Made by a program: the position numbers and the translations under genes | Shown: positions 14,490 through 14,558 of the stretch, one piece after another | Layout of the letters: each line of letters opens with the position of its first letter | Numbering within the stretch: the first letter of the stretch is position 1 | Notes under the pieces: generated by a model | The model's input: only the letters and a program-made list of their open reading frames with translations | What the model was told of the DNA's origin: nothing | Database searches by the model: none | From: an uncultured Bacilli bacterium | GTDB lineage: Bacteria > Bacillota_I > Bacilli_A > RF39 > UBA660 | DNA length: 14,558 nt | Assembly: GCA_947626445.1 (NCBI GenBank) | Contig: CANQSC010000025.1 | Coordinates: forward strand, 1 to 14,558 | Reading direction: 5' to 3'

Positions 14490-14558
14490 TGAGGAGTGAC
14501 CAGAGCGTTTAAGCAATGATTAAGCAAAAAGAAAGCAAATATAAAATTTTGACTTTCT
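14490..14558 (+). ncRNA. 3' fragment of the structured leader RNA (continues off the right edge)
   Basis: Contains two TTAAGCAA segments (14509-14516 and 14520-14527), either of which can pair with TTGCTTAA at 12678-12685 in the uninterrupted RNA, so the pairings exclude each other. CACT-GAGG-AGTG spans the junction (14487-14498). AGAAAG (14530-14535) and CTTTCT (14553-14558) form the arms of a further hairpin at the window edge; a T-run beyond it would make it a terminator. The gene controlled would be on the plus strand to the right. Function unassigned. Confidence 0.45.

Overview
The window is very AT-rich DNA with the standard genetic code (TGA ends genes; Trp is TGG) and Bacillota-type Shine-Dalgarno and sigma-A promoter sequences. 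A FemABX-type peptidoglycan branching enzyme argues for a walled Gram-positive cell. An M26 (IgA-protease-type) metallopeptidase and a membrane-anchored FGE/C-type-lectin-like protein point to a host-associated, probably gut, member of the Bacilli/Erysipelotrichia/RF39 kind. That placement is inference; nothing here fixes the taxon.

Layout, left to right. 1-74: 5' end of enolase (minus strand). 152-1906: surface-exposed FGE/lectin-like protein (minus) whose predicted promoter has a run of ten G between the -35 and -10 boxes, a candidate phase-variation switch. 2054-2671 (minus): six-helix DUF308-like membrane protein, divergent from 2759-4006 (plus), a FemABX-family transferase; their promoters are back to back with touching -35 boxes. 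4084-5277 (minus): AAA_14/DUF4143 ATPase bracketed by two near-identical 37-bp palindromes in the same orientation. 5360-12448 (minus): an M26-type zinc metallopeptidase of about 2,360 residues with a signal peptide, cohesin-like domain, two-helix membrane hairpin, two dockerin-like calcium loops separated by an Asn-rich linker, four tandem beta-sandwich modules, GLUG repeats and a C-terminal HEMAH catalytic domain.

The region 12449-12701 is a divergent regulatory region with three copies of a 16-bp direct repeat between the protease promoter and a plus-strand promoter. The plus-strand promoter should drive a structured leader RNA, but 24 nt or so into the transcript an insertion sequence has landed (12702-14481). 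The IS is IS6-like by its DDE transposase, terminal inverted repeats and exact 8-bp target duplication GGCAACAC, but the transposase (476 aa) and element (1,780 bp) are about twice the usual size. It has a foldback hairpin over the transposase start site and hairpins at both ends. After the IS the interrupted leader resumes (14482-14558) and runs off the window.

Common theme: enolase aside, most genes concern the cell envelope or host contact (surface lectin-like protein, wall cross-bridge enzyme, anchored giant protease). Three features are most worth follow-up: the poly-G promoter, the palindrome-flanked ATPase, and the protease that carries cohesin-like and dockerin-like parts in one chain.
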